Of a stretch of DNA of 12,749 nucleotides, positions 1 through 7,324 are shown piece by piece. Below the pieces are notes generated by a model, which saw only the letters and a list, made by a program, of their open reading frames with translations, searched no databases and was not told the DNA's origin. Position 1 is the stretch's first letter, and every line of letters begins with the position of its first letter. This stretch comes from Candidatus Falkowbacteria bacterium RIFCSPLOWO2_12_FULL_45_13 (lineage in GTDB: Bacteria; Patescibacteriota; Patescibacteriia; Patescibacteriales; GWC2-42-12): positions 2,639 through 15,387 of the forward strand of contig MFFY01000054.1 in NCBI GenBank assembly GCA_001778055.1. The letters run 5' to 3'. Both the position numbers and the translations under genes were made by a program.

Positions 1-2700
1 CAAACATATGAATTCCGATGGACTTCTAATGGTCTTGATAAAGTATCTATTCAAGTAGATGATGGCAAAGGTTACTTCTACTCTGTCGCCGCCGGCATTC
101 CCGCTTTGCCCGGCTCTTATTCTTGGACAGTTTCAAATCGGATTCCTCCTGCGTCAACTTACCGAGCGCGGATTGGATGGGGGTCTACGACCAACGATCG
201 GAGTGACTCTTTCTTCACCATCGCCGCGACGGCCCAACCCTCCATCACCGTCCTTAGTCCGAATGGGGGAGAATACTTTAGAACCGGCGCCGCAATGACG
301 ATAAACTGGAAAACGGCAAATGTGCCGGCTTCACACACATTTGATGTTATCAGATTGCGGGCATATCCGAACGGCCAGGAATACAATCTTGTCCACAATA
401 TAGCCAATGACGGCCAGGAAATCATTACTATTCCGTCTTCAATTCCTATCGGCACGTACACGCTTGAAATTAAGTCCTATTTCAACGGCGTTCTGGTTAT
501 GGACGCCAGCGATTCGTATTTCAAGATAGTATCTGCGGATTCAACTAACCTCCCGCCTGTCGTTGACGGCGTCTCCGGCCCGACCAGTTTGAAGGTGGGC
601 GAAACGGGGACATGGACAATTAAAGCGCGCGATCCGGAAAACGGCGCGCTTAGTTACAGCGTTGATTGGGGAGACGGCGTGCCGCGCGTATTCATCACTA
701 ACGACACAGCGGCTTCTCCGTTCGTTCAGCAACCTTCCACCTTTACGCACAGCTATGCGACCGCCGGAAGATACAATGTGAAATTTACCGTGACCGACGA
801 CAAAGGCCTCACCGCGCAGTCATCCATTTCGGTTCAGGTTGGCTCAACAGTACCCCCCATTACCGTTCTCTCGCCCAACGGCGGAGAAACGTGGCAGAAA
901 GGCACGACACAGACAATCAAGTGGAATAGTAATTTGGTTAGTATCCCCGAGCAGCCGATTATATATAACATCTCTCTGGTTCTGTATTGTCCTTCTGGTC
1001 AGGCATGTACTGCGATTGCTCCGTTTGTCATCGCCAACAGCGTGTCAGGCCCGACCTATACCTGGAACGTTGGCAGCGTGGTTGGCGGCTCGGCGCCAAC
1101 GGGCAACTACACGGTTAAAATTTGCGCGCCCGGCACCAACACCTGCGACTCCAGCGATTCTTCCTTCACCATCGCCGCGCCTTCCACCCAACCCTCCATC
1201 ACCGCCTCCCTTCAAAACACCTTCACCGACCGGGCGGGAGTGTGGGGGAATTTTGGCCCGGGCGCAGGCAACATCAACAAAAATCCGGCCGATTGGAATT
1301 GGTCCGCCACCTTAACTTTGCCTAGCCGGAAAATTATTAGCCGCCTGACCATAATTCATAATACTCACGGGGAAGTCTGGTCTACCGGCTACGCTCGCTA
1401 TCTTAAAGACGGCACTGATTTATATGGCTATGAAGAACATCCGTATCCGCTGGTGGTTATCTCGGAAAAACAAAATCAGCTAAATACCGCCTATGACCAA
1501 GAGCTCGGCGCTTACGGAGCGGGCACCACGCAAACCTTTACTCTTTACGGCCAGCCCGAGTCCGGGCAATTCACTGGCGGCAGGCTGATAGCTGAATTTA
1601 CCGACGGGATAAGCGCAACGGCTAAAATCATGGCGTCAGACTATCGGCCCTTGGCCACAACAACCCCGGCCACAGCATCAGCCGTCGTTCAGGAACAAGT
1701 GAAATGCGTTTTTAAAGGCTCTGTTTCTGAACAAAAGTGTTATACCGCCATCGACAACTCTAACCCCTATTACGGCCGTGGCTGTGGTGGCGCGGAAACC
1801 TGCGTGGTGGACATGAAAGGAACATATGGGGACAAAATAACCTGGAAAAGTTCTTGTGGCGGCTACGCTTATACGGTTATGGACGGACAAAGCGAATACG
1901 CCATATTTAATTGCCCGTCTCCGACCACGCCCACGTCATCTGCCGGCGGCGGATCGTCTCAACAGATTTCAGACATAAACGAGAAATCAAAACTATTGTC
2001 TTACGGCAATTTTGGTTTTATTTTGGCCGAGCTCAACCAGCTCCGCAGTCTTATCAAAGAGCAGCAGACTCAAATCAAATATTTAAGTTCGTTATTGAAA
2101 GACGTTAGCGCTTTATCGCAAAGAACCCAGGAGGCCTTGAATAATTTCATCACTTACGGCGTGGACGCCAATACAGTAAAATTAGGCGCCGGTGAAAGAG
2201 CGGCGGTGATAAATTCATATAAAGCGGCCTTTGACAAACTGCCGGAAACCGAGGCCGAATTGGCTGACGCCATTAAAATCGCCAATGGCCGCTGGCCCAG
2301 CATTACCAACAAGGACGCTGAAGAAAAGGCCAAAGCGCAATTTCAGAAAATCTATAAGAGAATAGCCGACATGAATAACGCCAACGATAATGCCGCGGTT
2401 ACGGTTATGGCTTATGGGCTTAGGCAAAAGGCGGAAAACCGGAATCTAAATTCGGAAAAACAAGGCATTCAGATTTTTAAGGTCATTTACGGGCATGTCC
2501 CAAGTTCTACCAGAGACTGGAATACCACGCAGGCCATTACTTATTCTGGCGCCAGCCGAGGGGTTGACAGCGATGGGGATTTATTAACAGACGACAGAGA
2601 AAGAGAATTGGGCACGGATCCAAAGAAAAAAGATACGGACGGCGATGGCTATTCAGATGGCGTAGAAGTGGCTAATGGGCATGATCCTCTGAAAAAATAA
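1..2700 (+). CDS. Large multidomain surface/secreted protein, 5' end missing
   Basis: The frame is open from base 1 to TAA at 2698-2700 (899 codons visible), so the start and any signal peptide lie outside the window. Modules in order (window codons): the end of one Ser/Thr-rich Kre9/KNH-like repeat (1-75); a second repeat beginning ITVLSPNGGEYF (81-178); a PKD-like domain with VDWGDG (183-279); a third repeat beginning ITVLSPNGGETW (285-393); an unrecognised beta-rich region (398-547); a domain with six cysteines (569-637); a predicted coiled coil (about 674-717); an alpha-helical stretch; and a thrombospondin type-3-like calcium-binding tail with DSDGDLLTDD and DTDGDGYSDG (856-897). No LPXTG motif or C-terminal membrane anchor is seen. 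The architecture suggests an extracellular adhesion or cell-surface protein; substrate and partner are unknown. No convincing terminator follows. Confidence 0.85.
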   Translation, partial: QTYEFRWTSNGLDKVSIQVDDGKGYFYSVAAGIPALPGSYSWTVSNRIPPASTYRARIGWGSTTNDRSDSFFTIAATAQPSITVLSPNGGEYFRTGAAMTINWKTANVPASHTFDVIRLRAYPNGQEYNLVHNIANDGQEIITIPSSIPIGTYTLEIKSYFNGVLVMDASDSYFKIVSADSTNLPPVVDGVSGPTSLKVGETGTWTIKARDPENGALSYSVDWGDGVPRVFITNDTAASPFVQQPSTFTHSYATAGRYNVKFTVTDDKGLTAQSSISVQVGSTVPPITVLSPNGGETWQKGTTQTIKWNSNLVSIPEQPIIYNISLVLYCPSGQACTAIAPFVIANSVSGPTYTWNVGSVVGGSAPTGNYTVKICAPGTNTCDSSDSSFTIAAPSTQPSITASLQNTFTDRAGVWGNFGPGAGNINKNPADWNWSATLTLPSRKIISRLTIIHNTHGEVWSTGYARYLKDGTDLYGYEEHPYPLVVISEKQNQLNTAYDQELGAYGAGTTQTFTLYGQPESGQFTGGRLIAEFTDGISATAKIMASDYRPLATTTPATASAVVQEQVKCVFKGSVSEQKCYTAIDNSNPYYGRGCGGAETCVVDMKGTYGDKITWKSSCGGYAYTVMDGQSEYAIFNCPSPTTPTSSAGGGSSQQISDINEKSKLLSYGNFGFILAELNQLRSLIKEQQTQIKYLSSLLKDVSALSQRTQEALNNFITYGVDANTVKLGAGERAAVINSYKAAFDKLPETEAELADAIKIANGRWPSITNKDAEEKAKAQFQKIYKRIADMNNANDNAAVTVMAYGLRQKAENRNLNSEKQGIQIFKVIYGHVPSSTRDWNTTQAITYSGASRGVDSDGDLLTDDRERELGTDPKKKDTDGDGYSDGVEVANGHDPLKK
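205..249 (+). repeat. Linker repeat within surface-protein gene, copy 1
   Basis: This segment encodes the FTIAA...QPSIT linker between Kre9-like repeats 1 and 2. It is nearly identical at DNA level to 1156-1203, including the shared run CTTCACCATCGCCGCG and later CAACCCTCCATCACC. The modules themselves are much more divergent than the linkers. Confidence 0.7.
1156..1203 (+). repeat. Linker repeat within surface-protein gene, copy 2
   Basis: Second copy of the linker at 205-249. It differs by a 3-bp insertion and a few substitutions and lies at the end of the third Kre9-like repeat. It looks like a product of module duplication or gene conversion inside the gene. Confidence 0.7.
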
Positions 2701-2811
2701 AAATTGCTTAACCCTTTTTTAGCGGCATGTTTAAAATTACTAAGGCCCGGGACATGACGCAAGCCATGGTTTATTGGGGCGCGACCAGATAGAAAAATGG
2801 AATAATCCTCC

Positions 2812-2839
2812 CAACCCCCCTTAATAAGGGGGGGGGTTG
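2812..2839. repeat. C-run/G-run hairpin
   Basis: CAACCCCCC (2812-2820) pairs perfectly with GGGGGGTTG (2831-2839) across a 10-nt loop TTAATAAGGG. It resembles the other C-rich hairpins of this window (3615-3634, 6941-6963, 12701-12722). No T-run follows, so a dispersed repeat is more likely than a terminator. Confidence 0.6.
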
Positions 2840-2904
2840 CTCAAGGGGGAAACGCAAGACTTAACCTTCTTCATTCTTCCTTTATAGGGAGGGCTTGAGT
2901 TCTG

Positions 2905-2933
2905 TTGACTTGTATTTCAAGCAGTGCTACTAT
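2905..2933 (+). promoter_or_regulatory. Extended -10 promoter, distal nusA promoter
   Basis: TTGACT (2905-2910) is followed by a 17-bp spacer and TACTAT (2928-2933). TG at 2925-2926 gives an extended -10 (TGnTACTAT). Predicted transcription start is near 2940, leaving a leader of about 177 nt before nusA, which begins almost at once with the hairpin 2943-2973. Confidence 0.6.
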
Positions 2934-2942
2934 ATAAACACT

Positions 2943-2973
2943 AAGGCTAGTTGATTAATTTCAAACTAGCCTT
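2943..2973 (+). promoter_or_regulatory. Leader hairpin with T-rich tail (attenuator-like)
   Basis: AAGGCTAGTT (2943-2952) and AACTAGCCTT (2964-2973) form a perfect 10-bp stem with an 11-nt loop. The sequence after it is TTCGTTT, so it could act as a weak terminator right after the 2905 promoter, or as a 5' stabilising hairpin. Bases 2950-2956 (GTTGATT) can alternatively pair with 2989-2995. Confidence 0.45.
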
Positions 2974-2988
2974 TTCGTTTACTCTACG

Positions 2989-3055
2989 AATCAACGAATT
3001 TTACAACAAATATCATGAATATTATTCGTTGTATTTGTTGTAAAATTAGTTGATT
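2989..3055. repeat. Long inverted repeat, 24-bp arms
   Basis: Arms 2989-3012 and 3032-3055 are reverse complements with one mismatch (G2996). The 19-nt loop is 3013-3031. The right arm runs into the -35 of the promoter at 3050. It may be a regulatory leader structure or a dispersed AT-rich palindrome. Confidence 0.7.
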
Positions 3056-3079
3056 AGCCAGATGATAATGTGTTAAAAT
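3050..3079 (+). promoter_or_regulatory. Proximal nusA promoter
   Basis: TTGATT (3050-3055), an 18-bp spacer and TAAAAT (3074-3079), with TG at 3071-3072 making an extended -10. Transcription would begin near 3086, about 31 nt before the nusA ATG. The -35 is formed by the last six bases of the long inverted repeat. Confidence 0.5.
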
Positions 3080-3116
3080 AATAAGACCCTAAAATTAATA
3101 AAATAATTAAGAATAT

Positions 3117-4775
3117 ATGTCTGATATCACCAACGCCATTAAGCAAATTTGCGAAGAAAAAAATTTAAGCTATAAGGCGGTTTTGGAGACCATTGAATCG
3201 GCTTTGGCCGCGGCTTACCGCAAGGATTTCGGCGAAAAAAACCAGAATATAAAAGTTGAATTTGACCCGGAAACCGCTAAATCCAAGGTTTTTGACGTTA
3301 AAACCGTGGTGGATGACATGCCGGAAGAGGAAATAGTTGAAAGTGAAAAGTTAAAAGTTAAAAGTGAAGCAGAGACAAAGGAAGAAAAAAAATCAGGGGA
3401 CGATGAAGTAAAAAAAGCGGAAAGCGACGTTGTTGCTGGAGTTGAAAGAAAGAAGTTATCCGCCTTGGGCGGAGAAGTTAGAAGTAAGAAAGAGAAGAAA
3501 AAAGAAGCTGATGCGGCGATAAGTTCTAAAGCAGAGGCTGAAAAAGAAAAGGAAGAAGGCGGCGAGAAGAAGGCGGAAAATACAAATTTGACTCCGTTGG
3601 AAACCTCCCCTTCGCCCCTCCTTCGTAAGGGGGGACACCGAGTCTCCCCCGCCGCTGCTTTTGAAGCAGGGCAAGAAGAGGAGGTCAGAAAATTTAATCC
3701 TAAAACCGAATTGCAGATTAAAGACGCCAAACTGATAAAAAAGACCGCTAAAGTCGGCGATATTATAAAAACTAAGCTGCCGGTGCCGTCCGGCTATGGT
3801 CGCATGGCCGCGCAAACCGCCAAGCAGGTGATCATCCAGAAATTAAGGGAGGCCGAGCGGGAGATGATTTTTTCTGAATTTAAAAATAAAGAGCATGAAG
3901 TGGTGGCCGGCGTGGTTCAGCGCCGCGAGGGCAGGATAGTTTTGGTTGATTTAGGCAAGGCGGTCGGCGTTCTGCCGGCCGAGGAGCAGATTATGGGCGA
4001 GCGCTACCGTTTGGGCGATCGGCTAAAAGTCTACGTAAAATACGTTGGCGTAACTCCCCGGGGCCCGGAAATTCTTTTGTCCAGAACCTCGGAAGAGATA
4101 TTAAGAAAAGTTTTTTATTTGGAAATTCCGGAAATTTCCAATGGCCTGGTGGAAATAAAAGCCGTGGCGCGCGAAGCCGGTAATCGTTCCAAGGTGGCAG
4201 TGGCCGCAACGGGCGAGAACGTCGATCCGATCGGTTCCTGCGTCGGGCAAAGGGGTTCGAGAATTCAAACCATCATTTCCGAGCTGGGCGGAGAAAAGAT
4301 TGATATTATTGAATACGATGAAGACATCGCCAAGTTTATAGCTCACGCTTTGGCACCGGCCCGGGTATTAACCGTCGAGCTAAATCAGGCGGAGAAGCGG
4401 GCCGTGGTCAAAGTGGTTGAAGATCAATTGTCTCTAGCCATCGGCCGCGAAGGACAAAACGTCAGGCTGGCCGCCATGCTGACCGGCTGGAAATTGGATA
4501 TCGTGGGCGAAAAGGCGGAGAAAGAAAGTAAGCAGACGGCAGACGGCGGCAAGCGGAACGAGAATAAAGCGGAAGAGGCGGCAGCGAAAATTAACATAGA
4601 AAAGCCGGCGCCGGAAGCGGAAGCTAAAAAAAATGAAAAAATAGAAACTGAAGTCGTGCCTGCCAACGCCTTCGCTCCTGCTTCGACGGACAGGCCGGCA
4701 GAAGTTAAAACTGAACCAGCAGCGGAGAAACCGAAAAAGGAGAAAAAGAGCAAGAAAAAAGAGAAAACAGGATAA
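3117..4775 (+). CDS. nusA: Transcription termination/antitermination protein NusA
   Basis: NusA binds RNA polymerase and nascent RNA and modulates pausing, termination and antitermination. The 552-residue product starts with the polymerase-binding N-terminal domain (1-72). A low-complexity Lys/Glu/Ala insert (about 75-195) follows, after which the domain resumes with a match to the family motif GRMAAQTAKQVIIQKLREAE (about 226-245). The S1 domain is near 259-325. KH1 contains GSCVGQRGSRI (373-383) and KH2 contains IGREGQN (442-448). A Lys/Glu/Ala-rich tail (about 475-552) replaces any acidic AR repeats. NusA of many bacteria is about 350-500 residues, and the excess here is mainly the insert and tail. 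No Shine-Dalgarno precedes the ATG. The usual neighbours rimP and infB are absent. Family assignment is certain. Confidence 0.97.
   Translation: MSDITNAIKQICEEKNLSYKAVLETIESALAAAYRKDFGEKNQNIKVEFDPETAKSKVFDVKTVVDDMPEEEIVESEKLKVKSEAETKEEKKSGDDEVKKAESDVVAGVERKKLSALGGEVRSKKEKKKEADAAISSKAEAEKEKEEGGEKKAENTNLTPLETSPSPLLRKGGHRVSPAAAFEAGQEEEVRKFNPKTELQIKDAKLIKKTAKVGDIIKTKLPVPSGYGRMAAQTAKQVIIQKLREAEREMIFSEFKNKEHEVVAGVVQRREGRIVLVDLGKAVGVLPAEEQIMGERYRLGDRLKVYVKYVGVTPRGPEILLSRTSEEILRKVFYLEIPEISNGLVEIKAVAREAGNRSKVAVAATGENVDPIGSCVGQRGSRIQTIISELGGEKIDIIEYDEDIAKFIAHALAPARVLTVELNQAEKRAVVKVVEDQLSLAIGREGQNVRLAAMLTGWKLDIVGEKAEKESKQTADGGKRNENKAEEAAAKINIEKPAPEAEAKKNEKIETEVVPANAFAPASTDRPAEVKTEPAAEKPKKEKKSKKKEKTG
3459..3473. 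repeat. Small hairpin repeat captured inside nusA
   Basis: TCCGCC (3459-3464) and GGCGGA (3468-3473) form a 6-bp stem with loop TTG in the low-complexity part of nusA. The surrounding bases, and the CCGCCCAAG/CTTGGGC sequence after nusA (4798-4823), look like the same class of dispersed sequence. Confidence 0.5.
3615..3634. repeat. C-rich hairpin repeat captured inside nusA
   Basis: CCCC-T-CCTT (3615-3623) pairs with AAGGGGGG (3627-3634) around loop CGT, with T3619 bulged. It has the plan of the intergenic hairpin 6941-6963 (CTCCTT, 3-nt loop, AAGGAG). Here it is translated in frame as part of PSPLLRKGGHR. Confidence 0.6.
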
Positions 4776-4829
4776 AATTTTCAATTTTCGAATTATTCCG
4801 CCCAAGACGGATCAGCCTTGGGCTGACAA

Positions 4830-4876
4830 TCAATTTTCAATGCCATAATTTTTAATTGAAAATTGAAAATTTTTTT
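4830..4876 (+). terminator. Rho-independent-type terminator after nusA
   Basis: TCAATTTTCAAT (4830-4841) pairs perfectly with ATTGAAAATTGA (4855-4866), 12 bp, and a run of seven T (4870-4876) follows. The stem is purely A/T-rich, so its strength is uncertain. A 20-base segment (4854-4873) recurs exactly at 10188-10207. Confidence 0.55.
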
Positions 4877-4932
4877 CGTGTTTAGTTAAAATATTAAAGT
4901 CCGGCCGATGCCGGATAGAAAATATTTATAAT
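4863..4932 (+). promoter_or_regulatory. Candidate hppA promoter region and leader hairpin
   Basis: TTGAAA (4863-4868), 18 bp and TAAAAT (4887-4892) resemble the proximal nusA promoter. The -35 sits in the 3' arm of the nusA terminator. A perfect small hairpin, TCCGGC-CGAT-GCCGGA (4900-4915), would lie at the start of the transcript. A consensus TATAAT (4927-4932) also occurs 12 nt before the ATG but lacks a -35; if used, it would give a nearly leaderless mRNA. Confidence 0.35.
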
Positions 4933-4944
4933 TAACAAAACTCT

Positions 4945-6936
4945 ATGTCTCAAACCACGCTTCTTATTCTGGGCAGCGCCGTTCTGGCCATCATTTACGG
5001 CGCAATTTTAATCAAACTGGTCTTACGCCTGCCGGCCGGCAACGAAAAAATGCTCTCCATCGCCAAAGCGATTCAGGAGGGGGCTAAGGCTTATTTAAAC
5101 CGCCAGTACGGCACCATCGCGGTAGTGGCGGCTGTGCTTTTTTTAATCATCGGCTTTGCGCCTAAATTAGGCTGGAATACGGCCATGGCTTTTTTGCTCG
5201 GCGCTTTTTTATCAGCCTTAACCGGCTATATCGGCATGAATATTGCCGTGCGCGCTAATGTTAGAACGGCCGAAGCGGCCAGGCGCGGTTTGGCCAGCGC
5301 TTTGAGGGTGGCGGTTCAGGGCGGCAATGTTACCGGCATGTTGGTAGTTGGTTTGGCTTTGCTTGGTACAGCCAGCTTTTATTTTATCAGTAAAGATATT
5401 CAGGCTTTAATCGGTCTGGGTTTCGGCGGTTCTCTAATTTCTATTTTCGCCCGTTTGGGCGGCGGTATTTTTACCAAAGCCGCGGACGTGGGCGCGGACT
5501 TGGTGGGCAAAGTTGAGGCCGGTATTCCGGAGGACGATCCCAGAAATCCGGCCGTGATCGCTGATAACGTGGGCGACAACGTGGGTGACTGCGCTGGTAT
5601 GGCCGCGGATCTTTTTGAAACTTACGTGGTAACCTGTATCGCCACCATGATATTAGGTTCGCTGCTTTTCGTCGGCTTCGGCAACGCCGTGCTTTATCCG
5701 CTGGCTTTAGGCGCGGTTTCAATTATCGCCTCCATCGTCGGCAGTTTCTTTATTAAACTAGGCTATAGCGAAAATATCATGGGCGCTTTGTACAAGGGTT
5801 TGATCGTTAGCGGAGTTTTAGCTACCGCGGCTTTTTACCCGGTGACCAGCCGGCTGATGTCAGGCAACGGCAGCTTTAGCGTCATGAATTTATATTTAGC
5901 CTCGCTGGTCGGTTTATTGGTAACCGCGGCCATGGTGATCATCACCGAGTATTATACGTCCAAAAGCTACGCGCCGGTCAAGTCAATCGCCGAAGCTTCA
6001 AAAACCGGCCACGGTACCAATGTAATCGCTGGGCTAGCCGTATCCATGAAATCAACGGCCTGGCCGGTCATGGTGATCGTGGCTGCGATTTTAACCGCTT
6101 ACGCTCTGGCCGGCATTTACGGCGTGGCCGTCGCGGCCATGGCCATGCTATCCATGGCCGGTATCATCGTAACAATTGACTCTTACGGTCCGATCACGGA
6201 TAACGCTGGCGGCATCGCCGAGATGGCCCAAATGGGCGACGAAGTTCGTGCCGTCACCGATCCTTTGGACGCGGTGGGCAACACCACTAAAGCCGTAACC
6301 AAGGGTTATGCCATCGGTTCGGCCGCTTTGGCCGCTTTAGTGCTTTTCGCCGATTACACTCATAGCCTGCCGGAAAATTTCCAATTTTTGATCAATGATC
6401 CCAAGGTTTTAGCCGGCTTATTCATCGGCGGTTTGCTGCCCTACTATTTTGGCGCTTTAGCCATGCAAGCGGTCGGCCGGGCGGCTGGCGCGGTGGTGGA
6501 AGAAGTGCGCGCCCAGTTTAAAGCCAAGCCCGGCATTATGGCCGGCACGGAAAAACCGGATTACGGCCGCACCGTGGATATTGTCACCAAGGCCGCTATC
6601 GGGGAAATGATTATTCCCGCCTTGATTCCGGTAGCCGCGCCGATTTTAGTGGGTTTTATATTAGGCGCGGAGGCTTTGGGCGGGCTATTGGTCGGTTCAA
6701 TTATTACTGGGATTTTCGTGGCCATTTCCATGACCTCTGGCGGCGGCGCCTGGGACAATGCCAAGAAATATATTGAAGACGGCAATTTCGGCGGCAAAGG
6801 TTCGGAGGCTCATAGGGCGGCCGTCACCGGCGATACCGTGGGCGATCCATATAAAGATACGGCCGGTCCGGCCATTAACCCGATGATAAAGATATTGAAT
6901 ATTGTGGCGTTGTTGATAGTGGGGTTATTGATATAA
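4945..6936 (+). CDS. hppA: Membrane-bound pyrophosphatase, K+-independent H+-pumping type
   Basis: This integral membrane enzyme hydrolyses inorganic pyrophosphate and pumps ions out of the cytoplasm, conserving energy from biosynthetic PPi. The 663-residue product is at the short end of the family and is hydrophobic throughout, with many membrane segments. The catalytic motif DVGADLVGKVE is at 181-191, followed by IPEDDPRNPAVIADNVGDNV. Near the C terminus are SGGGAWDNAKKYIE (598-611) and GDTVGDPYKDTAGPAINP (629-646). In GNTTKAVT the Lys449/Thr452 pair matches the K+-independent subfamily signature; K+-dependent enzymes have Ala and Gly/Ala there. The start MSQTTLLILG begins the first membrane helix. 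No Shine-Dalgarno is seen. Proton rather than sodium transport is inferred from subfamily membership. Confidence 0.97.
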   Translation: MSQTTLLILGSAVLAIIYGAILIKLVLRLPAGNEKMLSIAKAIQEGAKAYLNRQYGTIAVVAAVLFLIIGFAPKLGWNTAMAFLLGAFLSALTGYIGMNIAVRANVRTAEAARRGLASALRVAVQGGNVTGMLVVGLALLGTASFYFISKDIQALIGLGFGGSLISIFARLGGGIFTKAADVGADLVGKVEAGIPEDDPRNPAVIADNVGDNVGDCAGMAADLFETYVVTCIATMILGSLLFVGFGNAVLYPLALGAVSIIASIVGSFFIKLGYSENIMGALYKGLIVSGVLATAAFYPVTSRLMSGNGSFSVMNLYLASLVGLLVTAAMVIITEYYTSKSYAPVKSIAEASKTGHGTNVIAGLAVSMKSTAWPVMVIVAAILTAYALAGIYGVAVAAMAMLSMAGIIVTIDSYGPITDNAGGIAEMAQMGDEVRAVTDPLDAVGNTTKAVTKGYAIGSAALAALVLFADYTHSLPENFQFLINDPKVLAGLFIGGLLPYYFGALAMQAVGRAAGAVVEEVRAQFKAKPGIMAGTEKPDYGRTVDIVTKAAIGEMIIPALIPVAAPILVGFILGAEALGGLLVGSIITGIFVAISMTSGGGAWDNAKKYIEDGNFGGKGSEAHRAAVTGDTVGDPYKDTAGPAINPMIKILNIVALLIVGLLI

Positions 6937-6940
6937 TAAA

Positions 6941-6963
6941 CCCTCTCCTTGCGAAGGAGAGGG
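6941..6963. repeat. C-rich hairpin repeat after hppA
   Basis: CCCTCTCCTT (6941-6950) and AAGGAGAGGG (6954-6963) form a perfect 10-bp stem with loop GCG, beginning four bases after the hppA stop codon. No T-run follows, so it may stabilise the mRNA 3' end rather than terminate. It is of the same class as the hairpin translated inside nusA at 3615-3634. Confidence 0.6.
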
Positions 6964-7007
6964 CAGGGTGAGGTTAAATTGAATCATTTATAGCGCAGTC
7001 GGGCGGC

Positions 7008-7200
7008 ATATGTAATTTTTTGTTTTCCGCTCGACTGGAGAAAATTATTTTTTCTGCTTAGACGAAATCTGGGCGCTTTGGTAATGACAGTCGTTACCTC
7101 CTGCCATTACCAAAACGCTACAATTTCGTATGCGCGACAAAAATAATTTTCTCCAGTCGAGCACATTATTCAAACAGTCCTCACCTCAATAATTACATAT
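7008..7200. repeat. Layered palindrome with conserved internal-loop module, copy 1
   Basis: Nested pairing, outside in. An outer stem 7008-7017/7191-7200 is 10 bp and perfect. The main stem 7029-7052/7139-7162 is 24 bp and perfect. Next is an imperfect module, left 7053-7072 and right 7119-7138. The apical stem 7073-7086/7105-7118 is 14 bp with one mismatch, and the loop is 18 nt. The module (left TCTGCTTAGACGAAATCTGG, right ending ATTTCGTATGCGCGAC) recurs with similar spacing in the palindrome at 8629-8855. No coding capacity is seen. It could be a REP/MITE-like mobile element or a structured RNA. Confidence 0.75.
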
Positions 7201-7224
7201 CCCAGCCGGCTACTTAGGAAATTT

Positions 7225-7278
7225 TTTTGTCATTCCCGCGCAGGCCTGCCTGCCGGCAGGTAGACGGGAATGACAAAA
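7225..7278. repeat. Dispersed-type hairpin with TGTCATTCCCG arms
   Basis: TTTTGTCATTCCCG (7225-7238) and CGGGAATGACAAAA (7265-7278) form a perfect 14-bp stem. Inside it CCTGCC and GGCAGG form a second stem. Sequences of this type (GTCATTCCCG with CTGCCGGCAGG) are known as common dispersed repeats in many bacterial genomes. It ends 46 nt before tig, so it could lie in the tig leader. Confidence 0.6.
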
Positions 7279-7324
7279 TAAAAAATAACTAGATTGCGGA
7301 TCAAGCCCACAACGACAATGATAT

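Larger units (their letters stand above)
2701..3116. other. Gene-free region upstream of nusA: hairpins and two candidate promoters
   Basis: No credible protein gene is seen in these 416 bases. The left part (2701-2800) is featureless. Then follow a C/G-run hairpin (2812-2839), an extended -10 promoter (2905-2933), a 10-bp hairpin (2943-2973), a long 24-bp-arm inverted repeat (2989-3055) and a second promoter (3050-3079) before the nusA ATG. The individual elements are listed separately. Confidence 0.7.
6937..7324. other. Gene-free region hppA-tig, filled with palindromes
   Basis: No protein gene is supported in these 388 bases. It holds, left to right, a C-rich hairpin (6941-6963), a layered palindrome (7008-7200) and a dispersed-repeat hairpin (7225-7278). 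No strong promoter for tig was found in the last 46 bases; a weak TTGCGG at 7294-7299 has no good -10. Confidence 0.7.

Noticed and set aside
2727..2792. Short ORF of 21 codons starting MFKITKARDMTQ after the surface gene
   Set aside because: No ribosome binding site, no recognisable family and too short to support; it could be a gene remnant, but nothing proves it.
3215..3815. Long antisense open frames opposite nusA
   Set aside because: They mirror the Lys/Glu-rich coding strand and give Ser/Phe-rich low-complexity protein; clear shadow frames.
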